Part shown: piece after piece, positions 55,263-64,000 of the stretch | How the letters are laid out: the number at the start of each line of letters is the position of its first letter | Numbering within the stretch: position 1 is the stretch's first letter | Origin: Eurosta solidaginis | Taxonomy: Eukaryota > Arthropoda > Insecta > Diptera > Tephritidae | Direction: 5' to 3' | Assembly (NCBI RefSeq): GCF_040869045.1 | Contig: NC_090319.1 | Span: 345,010,302 to 345,074,301 of the forward strand | DNA: 64,000 bases | Made by a program: the position numbers and the translations under genes | The notes under the pieces: model-generated | The model's input: only the letters and a program-made list of their open reading frames with translations | Database searches by the model: none | Told to the model about the DNA's origin: nothing

Positions 55263-55541
55263 TTTATAAGTAATGAAAGTTATGGTTGAACAAAAAAAAA
55301 AAATTTTGTATGAGAAACAAGCACCCTAATGTACATGTATATATGTATATTCAATTGACTAACTTTTTGTTTGTTATTTATGTTTGTTAAAACCTCGGTA
55401 TAATCCCTTAATGAATATTCTAATAAACTTTGCATTCACGGAATTGTCATTTTAAGAGAACTTGTGTACTTACAACGTTTTAAAAACACGAAACGCTTGC
55501 AATAACAAATATAGAAGGAGAAGTTTTAAGCCATAAACAAA

Positions 55542-55830
55542 TTATGCAGCTTTAAGGATTTTAGTTGGCATTGTAGTAGAACTTAGGTAAATTGGGAGAA
55601 GTTTAATGTCAACTAAAGATTTAAAATAATTTATTTCAGAAGAAGTGTTTTGAACAATGTCTGTGGAGACATTTGACAGTCTGGCACCAAAATACAAATT
55701 AACACATTGGCAGCGTGTGATGCTTCCTTCAATTAATTCTGTTTCTGTTTCTGTTCGATGGTAGTATGTATATTGGAACGATTGTCCGTCATCCCTTGTC
55801 AAATTTGGTTTGGGCACAAAACGGTTTAGG
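55542..55830 (-). other. 91-codon frame of unknown origin, shared block with MITE
   Basis: Minus frame 55817-55542 reads MPKPNLTRDDGQSFQYTYYH, RTETETELIEGSITRCQC, ending TMPTKILKAA. Its start (ACCAAATTTGACAAGGGATG, ACGATTGTCCGTCATCC) matches the extra block inside the MITE at 11395-11450. It may be the first exon of an element from which the MITE insert was taken. No known family. Confidence 0.35.
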
Positions 55831-56160
55831 CGTTGGCCATCTTCAGTGTAATTTTTTCTTTCTCATATATTGTTGTCGTTTGCCTTATTCATAGATACAT
55901 GAGCAGGTTTGTCAAAATATATGTTTGTGGTTGTGTTCTGTGTTCATTCAGAAACGGGGGTGGTTTTGACTGCCTAATTTGTGCGGAATGGATCAGTAGA
56001 CACCACCCTGGTTTCCGAATGAACAAACAACACGTATACATACAAAAACATTCATTTTGACAAAACATGCCCAAGTACCTACGAACTTTGAAGATAAGAC
56101 AAACGAATACAACGGATCATCAGAACAGAAAATGATACTGAAGATGGCAAAACCCCGGTA
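55830..56160. repeat. palindrome with ~130-bp imperfect arms
   Basis: The left arm 55833-55970 (GCCATCTTCAGTGTAATTTT, CGTTTGCCTTATTC, AGGTTTGTCAAAATATATGT, GTGTTCATTCAGAAAC) pairs with the right arm about 56010-56155 (CCGAATGAACAAACA, ACATTCATTTTGACAAAACA, AAGATAAGACAAACGAATAC, ATACTGAAGATGGC). The spacer is about 45 bp. Arms are roughly 75-80 percent matched. Confidence 0.75.
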
Positions 56161-56466
56161 CTGGATTGTTTCCAAACCAAATTTATAAAGATATGGCGAA
56201 CAACCTTTCTTATATACATCAATTGATTTAGTCTGTGAAATGCTCCCGTGATCAGAGAGCTTTATTGCCTTACTCATCACAAGTAATTGCAGTTGACGTT
56301 AGCACCTACTTTTTTCAGCCTGTAGAGCATTTTTCAATCGTCCGTATATATGCACTGTGATAGCCGTAGTTTTGGCAGCCTTTTTTGGCCCTCGACCATG
56401 TAGCCTATATCAAAGATGCCGATGTAATTATGTCGTCAAATGTCCTACATTCACACTGCTCCACAT

Positions 56467-56694
56467 TCAGTCTAGTTGCAGTTGATAACGTTCAGTTCTC
56501 CGACTCTCTATTATCTTCTTGTATGACTTCGGATCTAAAGCAATCCATCCATAATAAACATTGAAGTCACGAGCGCTGTGAAAGCCCAACAGGGAAAGCG
56601 TTGCGATAGAACTCAAATGCATACCAGCATTCTTTTGCAAGTATTCAGAGCTGGTAAGACCTTTTTCGTCCGTACTGTAATAGAGCTTGGAAGA
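56467..56694 (-). CDS. possible terminal exon of an unidentified gene
   Basis: The minus frame is open from a splice-acceptor-like TTTTTTTTTGTCTTCCAAG (ending at 56695) to a stop at 56467. It encodes LYYSTDEKGLTSSEYLQKNA, GMHLSSIATLSLLGFHSARD, FNVYYGWIALDPKSYKKIIE and SRRTERYQLQLD. Composition is protein-like. A minus frame upstream (57107-56838) with KCGQEPDVKCTTELLHGQVF and SHCHTQCCAIFVGKFAKG meets a GTATGT donor at about 56939, but the phases do not match, so a two-exon model is not supported. The family is unknown. Confidence 0.3.
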   Translation of the reverse strand, partial: SSKLYYSTDEKGLTSSEYLQKNAGMHLSSIATLSLLGFHSARDFNVYYGWIALDPKSYKKIIESRRTERYQLQLD

Positions 56695-57180
56695 CAAAAA
56701 AAAAAACATATTGTGTTAATGCTTAGCTGGAACATCGTTGGCCTAGACATTTGAGTGCCTGGTTAATCGGAAAAGTAGTTTGTCAAGAGCCAGGTTCCTC
56801 AAGCATAGCGGGTGTCTTTTGTGATGATTTTTGGGCTTTATGAGCGTCCAAATGAAGAAGTGAGCTTCATGTGGCTTGGTCCACAGCTGATATAGCTTTC
56901 ATAGGCTATGGGCACTGTCCTAGTCCATCCTATTAACATACCCTTTGCGAATTTTCCAACAAATATAGCACAACATTGCGTGTGGCAGTGGCTAAACACC
57001 TGCCCGTGGAGTAATTCTGTTGTGCATTTGACATCAGGTTCCTGTCCACATTTAAATTGCTTCGTGTATCTATCAGCCTGCCTAGGATTTAAATGTATTT
57101 TGTTCAACTAAAAGCATTCTCATGTTGCGTTTCGTCTTCCACACTGTAGCTCCTGGGTCCAAGGCCAAGGGATATATTTT

Positions 57181-58121
57181 TATACCCAGCAGTACTTGTA
57201 CACAGGGTATTATAACCTTGATTGGATAACGGTTGGTTGTACAGGTATAAAGGAATCGAGATAGGTATAGACTCCCATATATCAAAATCATCAGTATCGA
57301 AAAAAAATTTGATTGAGCCATGTTCGTCCGTCCGTCTGTCTGTTAACACGATAACTTAAGTAAATATTGAAATATCTTCACCAAATTTGGTACACGAGTT
57401 TATCTGTACCCAGAATAGATTTGCATTGAAAATGAGCGAAATCGGATGATAACCACGCCCACTTTTTATATATATAACATTTTGGAAATCACAAAAAACC
57501 TGATTATTTAGTAAATAATACACCTAGAATGCTGAAATTTGACGTGTGAACTGATATTGAGACTCTTGATAAAAATTTGAAAAAAAAAGTTTAAAATGGG
57601 CGTGGCACCGCCCACTTGTGATAAAATCAATTTTACAAATATTATTAATCGTAAATCAAAAATCGTTAAACCTATCGTAACAAAGTTCGGCAGTGAGGTT
57701 GCCTTTACTATAAGGAATGCTTTGAAGAAAAAGTAACGAAATCGGTTAAGGACCACGCCCACTTTTATTAAACGATTTTTAAAAGTGTCGTGGACGTATA
57801 AAATAAGCTATATCTTTGCAAAAAAGAGCTTTATATCAATGGTATTTCATTTCCCAAGTGGATTTAGAACAATTAATAGGAAAAACTTGAAATGTTAAAA
57901 AATGGGCATGGCACTGCCCCTTTTATAACAAAGCAATTTTCTATGTTTCGAGAGCCATAACTCGAAGAAAAATTAGTTTAGAATTGAATCATTTATATAT
58001 GTATTATTGTGCAGCCTTGTAACACTATTAAGCATACAAAACAAACAACAACAGCATTTCAATTGTACAGCTGGGTATGTAATGTTCGGTTTCTCACGAA
58101 CTTAGACTTCCTTACTTGTTT
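57181..58121 (+). repeat. dispersed repeat, same family as 9.56 and 31.80 kb
   Basis: Starts TATACCCAGCAGTACTTGTA and ends GTAATGTTCGGTTTCTCACG...CTTCCTTACTTGTT. Contains GTCCGTCCGTCTGTCTGTTA and several GGGCGTGGCACCGCCCACTT-type modules (57598, 57754, 57903). The short frames are not genes. Confidence 0.8.
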
Positions 58122-58525
58122 AATCTTTAATCGTAATGATTCATATTCCGTATATAATAAGATGGCTCCTTACTCCGGAAGAAATACTACTACACGCTTG
58201 AAGTTTATTTGAAAGCTGAGGATATTCCGTTGTCTGTGATGCGTCATCATGAGCGATGATAGCTCATTTTGCTTTTAATGCCACATACAAACATAAATAT
58301 GTTATTTTATCTGACCAATCATATAACCCATCACTTTCATAGTATTCATTAAGATGTTAATTTTTGATATAACCAGAAAACAGTTTTTTTTTTGTTGATA
58401 TGAAGAAAAGCAACCAAATAATTGGTGTTTGCCACTGAATTATTTTGAGAATGAATTTTATTGACGATCAATCGCATGTGTGGTTGATGTGAAACATTAT
58501 GATTTTATATCTTTAGCAAAATTTA
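58122..58525. other. no recognised feature
   Basis: AT-rich spacer between the dispersed repeat and the hAT element; nothing recognisable. Confidence 0.3.
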
Positions 58526-58533
58526 GCCCTAAC

Positions 58534-59898
58534 CAGGGCCGAATTAACCCTCAAAGGGGCCCTTGCCAACTATCAATTTGGGGGCCCTTTTTCACGTCCG
58601 TTTCCTTCCTTTTTTTCGATTAAAAAATACAAACTTATATCTTTCAAAAAAATTTTATTGTCATAATTTAATAATATTAATCAAATTACTATCTAAATTT
58701 TGAACATGCCGTTTTCTGCATTTGTCTTCGGCAAATTCATCAATTATGTCATCAGTATCGATTTTGTTCAATAAATCTGACTCAATGCAAAGTATACCTA
58801 ACATTTCGAGTCGCTCTTGTCGCGTTGTAGCTCTTGCAGCAGCTTTGATTCTTTTTAATTGCGAGAAGAATCGTTCGGCAGACATATTTGTGATCATTAA
58901 TGTAAAAAAAATCTGAAGAGCTATTTCTGTGTTAGGAAATACATCGGCTAATTGATCTTCCATTAGAATCTTATACAAATGACTATGAGTTTTTGTGCAT
59001 CAGTGTATCTGGAGTTCACGCAACTTGGGAATTGTTTCATTTCAATGAAAAATTCTTCTAAATATTTAGAATAAAAACGAACTAAGTTATTTATAGCTTC
59101 GTGGTGGTCTCCATCACTTAGAGAAAAGTTTATGAGAAATGCAAATCTCTCTGAAACTTCCATATACACTTTCGGACATCGTTTGATTTCACTGTGAAGA
59201 TTGTCCATGATTTCGAGGAAACCTTTTGTCCTAAAATAATCGCGAGGCGAAAATTCTACTTTAGGACTTCTGGAGCATTTCCGTCATCACGAGTTCCTTA
59301 AAATCAACATGAAACCAAATTCGAATTTTTGCATTGCTTCCCAGCGTGTAGTTGAAATGCATAAAAACAGCACTTCACAGCATGCTCTCCAATCAAATTT
59401 AGGGAATACGCGGAACAGGCAACATATATTTCATTCTCATTCAAACTCAATATTCTTCCTTGCATACCTTTATACTTTGCGGACATGTTTAACGCCTTTT
59501 CATATGATTGGCCTCTACAATTTTGAATATCTAAACCACAGTCTTCAGTAAGAAACTTTAAAATTTGATTCGCTAGACTTTCACCAGTATGACCTTCCAA
59601 CTGAATAAAAGTTATAAACCTTTTTTTATTATTCAGTATGCTCTCTTTTAACTTCGATACACTTCTTTACACGCTCATAAAAATTGTCAAATGAGTTGGA
59701 AATGTCGTTTTTAGGAACCTTGTCTAGTTTGTCGGTCGTCGCCTCAATTGAGTTTTATTTATTTGAGTAAAATTTATTTTCAGTTCTGATTATATTTTTC
59801 TTTCACTCTCTGAATTTTATGTTTATAAGAAAATTTTAGAAGTCCTTTTAATTTTTCGGGGCAACTGCCTATTCTGCCTACTTGTTAATCCGGCCCTG
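58534..59898 (-). mobile_element. hAT transposon, internally deleted, perfect 8-bp target duplication
   Basis: 1365 bp with ends CAGGGCCGAATTAAC and GTTAATCCGGCCCTG, flanked by gccctaac at 58526-58533 and 59899-59906. The interior encodes pieces of a hAT transposase on the minus strand. Unrelated to the long-repeat hAT-like family at 5.1 kb. Confidence 0.93.
58661..59600 (-). pseudogene. hAT transposase (ZMYM/DUF4371-like), pieces
   Basis: Minus strand: MEGHTGESLANQILKFLTED, CGLDIQNCRGQSYEKALNMS, AKYKGMQGRILSLNENEIYV, ACSAYSLNLIGEHAVKCCFY (catalytic-core D and C-x2-H-type block, here C-x2-Y), ending in a stop at 59304. Then, after a deletion of most of the core, IKRCPKVYMEVSERFAFLIN and DGDHHEAINNLVRFYSKYLE. 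Finally MYKILMEDQLADVFPNTEIA, LQIFFTLMITNMSAERFFSQ, LKRIKAAARATTRQERLEML (the hAT C-terminal dimerisation region, 58978-58661). The His of the CxxH block is replaced by Tyr. Inactive. Confidence 0.88.
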
Positions 59899-59906
59899 GC
59901 CCTAAC

Positions 59907-60184
59907 ACAAAAGTAAGCCAAACAAACAAAAAGATTTACCAAAGAAAAAAAATCATATTTACACATACATAGTATATGTATGTATTGAAACGACCGTGAC
60001 ATATCTACAATGAGAAGGTTATGATGACGTCACTGAGTCGGCAGTACAAAGAGCTTTCACTTTCGCCAATAAAAATAAGAACAAACAAAAAATCCTAATT
60101 TTATGTGCCAACTGACCAGCTGGTCCTTCCAGTCAATGCAAAATGAAATTAAATTAAATAAAAATGCACAAGTCTACGTCATGG
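59907..60184. other. spacer, no recognised feature
   Basis: AT-rich, with GATGACGTCACTG at 60022, a CRE-like octamer likely by chance. Nothing else seen. Confidence 0.35.
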
Positions 60185-60235
60185 TATTAAATATATGTGT
60201 AAGTAGGCTTTCCAATCTATATTTTATGTGCGAAT
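60185..60235. repeat. 51-bp inverted repeat, partner 62042-62092
   Basis: TATTAAATATATGTGTAAGT...ATTTTATGTGCGAAT at 60185-60235 is the perfect reverse complement of 62042-62092. The pair brackets the minus-strand Penelope copy. Inverted terminal copies of this kind are known around Penelope-like elements, whose insertions are often flanked by partial, inverted or tandem pieces. Confidence 0.95.
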
Positions 60236-60255
60236 AAAACTAAATTATTCCACTG

Positions 60256-60305
60256 TTTTCCCAACGTTTCGCTAATATTTTTATTTTTAGCATCATCAGG
60301 GGAAT
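60256..60305 (-). ncRNA. minimal type I hammerhead-ribozyme-like motif (Penelope 3' region)
   Basis: Minus strand: helix I 5' strand UUCCC (60304-60300); core CUGAUGA (60299-60293); unpaired U (60292); helix II GCUAA / UUAGC (60291-60287 with 60275-60271) closing an 11-base A/U loop; core GAAA (60270-60267); ACGU-type stem III, cleavage expected after U 60263; helix I 3' strand GGGAA (60262-60258). It lies about 235 bases past the stop codon of the minus-strand Penelope protein. Same architecture as 18134-18176, with a different but still paired helix I. Confidence 0.8.
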
Positions 60306-60540
60306 ATTTATTAATTTATCTGTTACAAACAATATATAAAAATTATGAAAATTATAAATTAGTTTTCAAAACAGACATGAAAAACAACAAAGAAAAATAA
60401 TTTGGTGAATAGCTTAACCTTTAACAAGATAAACTTACGTTATTTTGTCATTAAATCAAAACAGTTGTAAAAAACATTAAAAACATAAATCATCACAATA
60501 TAATCATTACCATCTGACTATCATGGTAGCTTTGTCAATA

Positions 60541-62033
60541 CTAAAAATTATTGTTTTGTAAACAAACAATGTAAGCGGCCGCTATGTTTTCCGTATCTTC
60601 GCGTTTATTGATCGTCTTTTCTCGTCTTTCCATAATTCTCAGGCTCTCAAGTGTATATCTTGTTGCTTCTCTCTTTTCCTTATCAATAATTTTCGTGTTG
60701 GTAAAGTCAGCTGAGTGTCCACTTGTTAATATGTGCTGCGCTAGTGCTGTACTTGTTTTTTGTTTTCTGATGTCCGCTTCATGCTCGCCTAGTCTAACCG
60801 AAAGAGGTCGTTTTGTAGTACCAATATATATTTTTCTACATTCGTCGTTTTCATCGCCTTTGCATGTTACCTCGTATATAACATTGTTTTGTTGTTGGTG
60901 TTCTAAGGGATGCTTTGTTTTTGTATATATTGTGGACATGGTTTGGTTTGACCTGTAAGCTAGTACTGTGTTAGGTGTTTTTGCTATGCTGTGGTAAACA
61001 TTTTCGGTGAGTCGTGGTATGTATGTTGCGCTGAAGAACTTCTTTTGTGTTTGTGGTTCCGAATTTGTTATTATTTGGTTGTGGCAGTTTCTTTTCATGA
61101 GCTCCTGGTCTATTAATTCGCGTATTAAACTTTTTGGATAATTATTTTTGCTTAGAATGTTGTTTAGTTTTTCTAAGTTTGTTTCGTGAAATTTATTGTG
61201 GCTTATGGCCAACACTTTACTTATAAGGTTCTTAGCCGTGTTAATTTTGTACTTTTTTGGTTGCGATGAAAGATAGTTTATCAACCGCCCGGATGAAGTG
61301 GGCTTCGCATACCAGTCAAGTAAAAGATTATGATTTTCCCTGTGTATGCAAACGTCCAGGAACGGAATTTTGGAATTCACTTCCATTTCCATCGTAAATT
61401 GTAATTTATTGTGATACTTATTTAAAATTTTTAAAATTGTGTTCGCATCATTTCGTTTGATTACCGCGAAAATGTCATCCACGTATTTGCATATAAATTT
61501 GATGTTTACGTTGAATTGTTGTTTAAGCTCAGAAATTGTATTGTCTAGTATGTCGTCCATGATGATGTCCGCAATCGTGGGAGAAATGGGATTGACCATG
61601 GGCATTCCAAAGGTTTGTGTGTATAAATCACCGTCAAACATAAAATAATTGTTTTCTTTCAAACAAAAATCTAAAATTTCGTGAAACTTCTTTTTTGGAA
61701 TATTTGTATTATCTTTTATTTTGTCCCATTTATTTGTGATTATTTTTGAAGCTAACATTGTTGGTATATTTGTAAACAAAGAGATAACATCGAAAGACAC
61801 TAGAACTTCTTCTTCACACACTTGTATGTTTGTTAGCCTGTCTTTTAGAATAAATGAGTTTCTAATATTATATTTGTCTGAAATCAACGGTTTTAAAATT
61901 TCGCCAATGTGTTTGGATAGTTTATAGCAGGGGACCATAACTGAAGAAGTAATCGGACGTAAAGGAATTTGTGGTTTGTGAATTTTCGGTAATCCGTAAA
62001 TTCTTGGCGCAGCGGCTGCAGAACATACAACAT
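60541..62033 (-). CDS. Penelope-like element protein, 5'-truncated: RT + GIY-YIG endonuclease
   Basis: The frame is open from the truncation point at about 62033 to the stop at 60541. Homology starts at VCSAAAAPRIYGLPKIHKP. RT motifs in order: RPITSSVMVPCYKLSKHIGE, LVSFDVISLFTNIP (catalytic D), FGMPMVNPISPTIADIIMDD, FICKYVDDIFAV (YVDD), IPFLDVCIHR, LLLDWYAKPTSSGRLINYLS. The GIY-YIG-type domain follows: VIYEVTCKGDENDECRKIYI, GTTKRPLSVRLGEHEADIRK, ALAQHILTSGHSADF, ending ENIAAAYIVCLQNNNF. In the GMPMGNP motif the conserved Gly is Val (codon 61596-61594), unlike the plus-strand copy, which probably impairs RT. The Met at 62049 lies in flanking sequence, not the element's own start. Near-identity to the plus-strand copy shows it is young. 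Confidence 0.93.
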
Positions 62034-62092
62034 AAAATAACATTCGCACATAAAATATAGATTGGAAAGCCTACTTACACATATATTTAATA

Positions 62093-62203
62093 TTAAAGAA
62101 GAACCAATCGGAATATATATAAAATTTCAAATAACGGAAGGCCCGCCGCAACAATTTATTTATTATATCTTATCTGTCCCCAAACAACTATACAAACAAC
62201 AAC
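62093..62203 (+). other. 5' leader of the plus-strand Penelope-like element
   Basis: This 111-bp stretch lies between the 51-bp inverted repeat and the ATG at 62204. It contains GGAAGGCCCGCCGCAAC and CAACTATACAAACAACAAC before ATGAAAGG. No hammerhead motif and no clear promoter element were found in it. Confidence 0.5.
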
Positions 62204-64000
62204 ATGAAAGGTTTTTATAAGCACATGAAATACAAACATGGAGACGTCACTTGTCTTAATTTAAAACAATACAGCAAACAAAAGCAGAACTTAGCAAAAC
62301 AAAGAGAAGAACTGAAATTCCTTCTAGAATGTAAGCGGTACGGCTTTATTCCCTATCACTTGACAAACTCGATCAAGCATTTGCAAATAAAAACCAGCTC
62401 TGAACGAATAATACAACAAATGTATAAATTCAAAGAAATCTTCCTTCTAAAAATATTAAACTTGGAAATAACGCAAACGAACATAAACTTAAAAATTACA
62501 AAAGATACACTAACTCGGGCGCAACAACAATTAAAATATACGTTAAGTGAAGAAGAACTCAACTCGTTCGTAACTAAACAAAATTTACTTAGTCAAAGGA
62601 TCGCAGAACAGAAGAGATCAACGCTAAAAGGCAAAATCAAAAAGCTAAAATACGAACTAATGAAAAAACTGAGAGTTACAACTAACGATGATTGGTTCGT
62701 TAATAAAACTACTCTAGAATTCCCTGAAGAAGTAAAGTGGATACTCTCACTAGGAAGAAAATTTGCTTTACCAACAACAAGATCAAATTTCTCACCAATA
62801 CACCTGATAGCCGAACTCGAACAACTGATCCAATCACTAACGAATGAAAAAGAAAAAGAAATAGCGAGAAGCAGAGTAAGCAATAGAATCATGCAATTCA
62901 AACGCAGCATAAAGCATAACACATCGGAAAAATTTATATTAGCAGCTTTCCACCAGGCAAAAAGGTTTATACAAATACACAAAAACGAGCTCATTATAAC
63001 CGATGCAGACAAAGGCAACAAAACGGTGGCAATGTATAAAAGTGAGTACAAAGAAAAAATGAACCAACTCCTTTCAGACAAATACACATACAAAAAAACA
63101 AGGATTGACCCAACAAACTTTCTCCAAAAGAAAAACAACAAAATAGTCGATGATCTGTACAAAAGTAAACACATCACCTTTAGGGAAAAACAACAGCTTG
63201 TATGTTCTGCAGCCGCTGCGCCAAGAATTTACGGATTACCGAAAATTCACAAACCACAAATTCCTTTACGTCCGATTACTTCTTCAGTTATGGTCCCCTG
63301 CTATAAACTATCCAAACACATTGGCGAAATTTTAAAACCGTTGATTTCAGACAAATATAATATTAGAAACTCATTTATTCTAAAAGACAGGCTAACAAAC
63401 ATACAAGTGTGTGAAGAAGAAGTTCTAGTGTCTTTCGATGTTATCTCTTTGTTTACAAATATACCAACAATGTTAGCTTCAAAAATAATCACAAATAAAT
63501 GGGACAAAATAAAAGATAATACAAATATTCCAAAAAAGAAGTTTCACGAAATTTTAGATTTTTGTTTGAAAGAAAACAATTATTTTATGTTTGACGGTGA
63601 TTTATACACACAAACCTTTGGAATGCCCATGGGCAATCCCATTTCTCCCACGATTGCGGACATCATCATGGACGACATACTAGACAATACAATTTCTGAG
63701 CTTAAACAACAATTCAACGTAAACATCAAATTTATATGCAAATACGTGGATGACATTTTCGCGGTAATCAAACGAAATGATGCGAACACAATTTTAAAAA
63801 TTTTAAATAAGTATCACAATAAATTACAATTTACGATGGAAATGGAAGTGAATTCCAAAATTCCGTTCCTGGACGTTTGCATACACAGGGAAAATCATAA
63901 TCTTTTACTTGACTGGTATGCGAAGCCCACTTCATCCGGGCGGTTGATAAACTATCTTTCATCGCAACCAAAAAAGTACAAAATTAACACGGCTAAGAAC
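62204..64000 (+). CDS. Penelope-like element protein, N-terminal and RT part, intact to window edge
   Basis: ATG at 62204 opens a frame that stays open for 599 codons to base 64000. The start MKGFYKHMKYKHGDVTCLNL is followed by a Lys/Glu-rich, probably coiled-coil N-terminal region (about residues 20-270), then LIITDADKGNKTVAMYKSEY, YGLPKIHKPQIPLRPITSS, LVSFDVISLFTNIP (catalytic Asp about 412), FGMPMGNPISP (about 472-482, Gly intact), KYVDDIFAV (Asp-Asp 516-517), and the thumb start LLLDWYAKPTSSGRLINYLS. The GIY-YIG domain should lie beyond the window. Known family role: target-primed retrotransposition by RT plus endonuclease. All visible RT catalytic residues are present, so the copy may be functional. 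It lies head to head with the truncated copy at 60.5-62.0 kb. Confidence 0.93.
   Translation, partial: MKGFYKHMKYKHGDVTCLNLKQYSKQKQNLAKQREELKFLLECKRYGFIPYHLTNSIKHLQIKTSSERIIQQMYKFKEIFLLKILNLEITQTNINLKITKDTLTRAQQQLKYTLSEEELNSFVTKQNLLSQRIAEQKRSTLKGKIKKLKYELMKKLRVTTNDDWFVNKTTLEFPEEVKWILSLGRKFALPTTRSNFSPIHLIAELEQLIQSLTNEKEKEIARSRVSNRIMQFKRSIKHNTSEKFILAAFHQAKRFIQIHKNELIITDADKGNKTVAMYKSEYKEKMNQLLSDKYTYKKTRIDPTNFLQKKNNKIVDDLYKSKHITFREKQQLVCSAAAAPRIYGLPKIHKPQIPLRPITSSVMVPCYKLSKHIGEILKPLISDKYNIRNSFILKDRLTNIQVCEEEVLVSFDVISLFTNIPTMLASKIITNKWDKIKDNTNIPKKKFHEILDFCLKENNYFMFDGDLYTQTFGMPMGNPISPTIADIIMDDILDNTISELKQQFNVNIKFICKYVDDIFAVIKRNDANTILKILNKYHNKLQFTMEMEVNSKIPFLDVCIHRENHNLLLDWYAKPTSSGRLINYLSSQPKKYKINTAKN

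Noticed and set aside
56838..57107. Two-exon gene joining the Cys-rich frame to the exon at 56.47-56.69 kb
   Set aside because: Donor and acceptor look reasonable, but codon phases do not match, so the join would shift frame; left as separate possibilities.
60018..60034. CRE-like TGACGTCA as a regulatory site
   Set aside because: A single octamer without a nearby gene or conservation evidence; expected by chance.
60584..60958. 124-codon plus frame and other plus frames at 61.4-61.9 kb
   Set aside because: Antisense shadows of the Penelope protein frame.
62593..63177. 194-codon minus frame
   Set aside because: Antisense shadow of the plus-strand Penelope N-terminal region; the plus frame has consistent family motifs and continues to the edge.

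Overview
This is an AT-rich eukaryotic window that is almost entirely repeats. It looks like brachyceran fly DNA, possibly a tephritid. That assignment is inference, resting on short introns with GTAAGT/AG borders, the mix of R1-, I/LOA-, Jockey-, hAT-, Harbinger- and Penelope-type elements, and repeat families I associate with flies. No complete host gene is visible. The best host-gene candidate is a minus-strand frame open from base 655 to the left edge (218 codons, no stop, no Met). It has a plausible splice acceptor and a hydrophobic segment, so it is probably an internal exon.

Layout. 1-660: putative exon. 1.1-2.9 kb: an inverted-ended repeat element with a long palindrome and a ~150-bp tandem array. 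3.0-5.1 kb: remnants of RNase H-bearing LINEs and a SINE. 5.1-9.1 kb: a nearly complete hAT-like transposon with unusually long (~465 bp) terminal inverted repeats and a decayed, intron-containing transposase carrying a 488-bp internal tandem duplication. Deleted relatives with perfect 8-bp target duplications lie at 11.8-12.6 and 39.6-40.2 kb. 9.5-16 kb: dispersed repeats, a TTA-flanked MITE, a PIF/Harbinger copy and a LINE fragment. 16.4-31 kb: several LTRs of one family without internal regions, a divergent Penelope 3' end with a hammerhead-like motif, SINEs, an R1-clade copy with poly(A), degenerate minisatellites and a second LTR type. 31.8-45 kb: a plus-strand and a longer minus-strand copy of one Jockey-type LINE, and two opposed RNase H LINE copies. 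45.7-51.9 kb: an R1-clade LINE interrupted by a SINE, an inverted duplication containing SINE copies, a Helitron helicase scrap and an exact 129-bp minisatellite. 53-59.9 kb: LINE and SINE nested in an inverted-ended repeat, a palindrome, and a hAT deletion derivative with a perfect 8-bp duplication. 60.2-64 kb: two nearly identical Penelope-like retroelements head to head.

The most interesting biology is in the Penelope material. The plus-strand copy has an uninterrupted RT frame to the window edge. The minus-strand copy is cut at its 5' end, keeps RT and GIY-YIG domains, and carries a Gly-to-Val change in a conserved RT motif. Two diverged Penelope 3' regions (18.1 and 60.3 kb) each contain a minimal hammerhead-ribozyme-like fold whose helix I differs in sequence but stays paired. 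Nothing here forms an operon. The genes are independent selfish elements, many nested in one another, and the few intact frames are the young Penelope copies.
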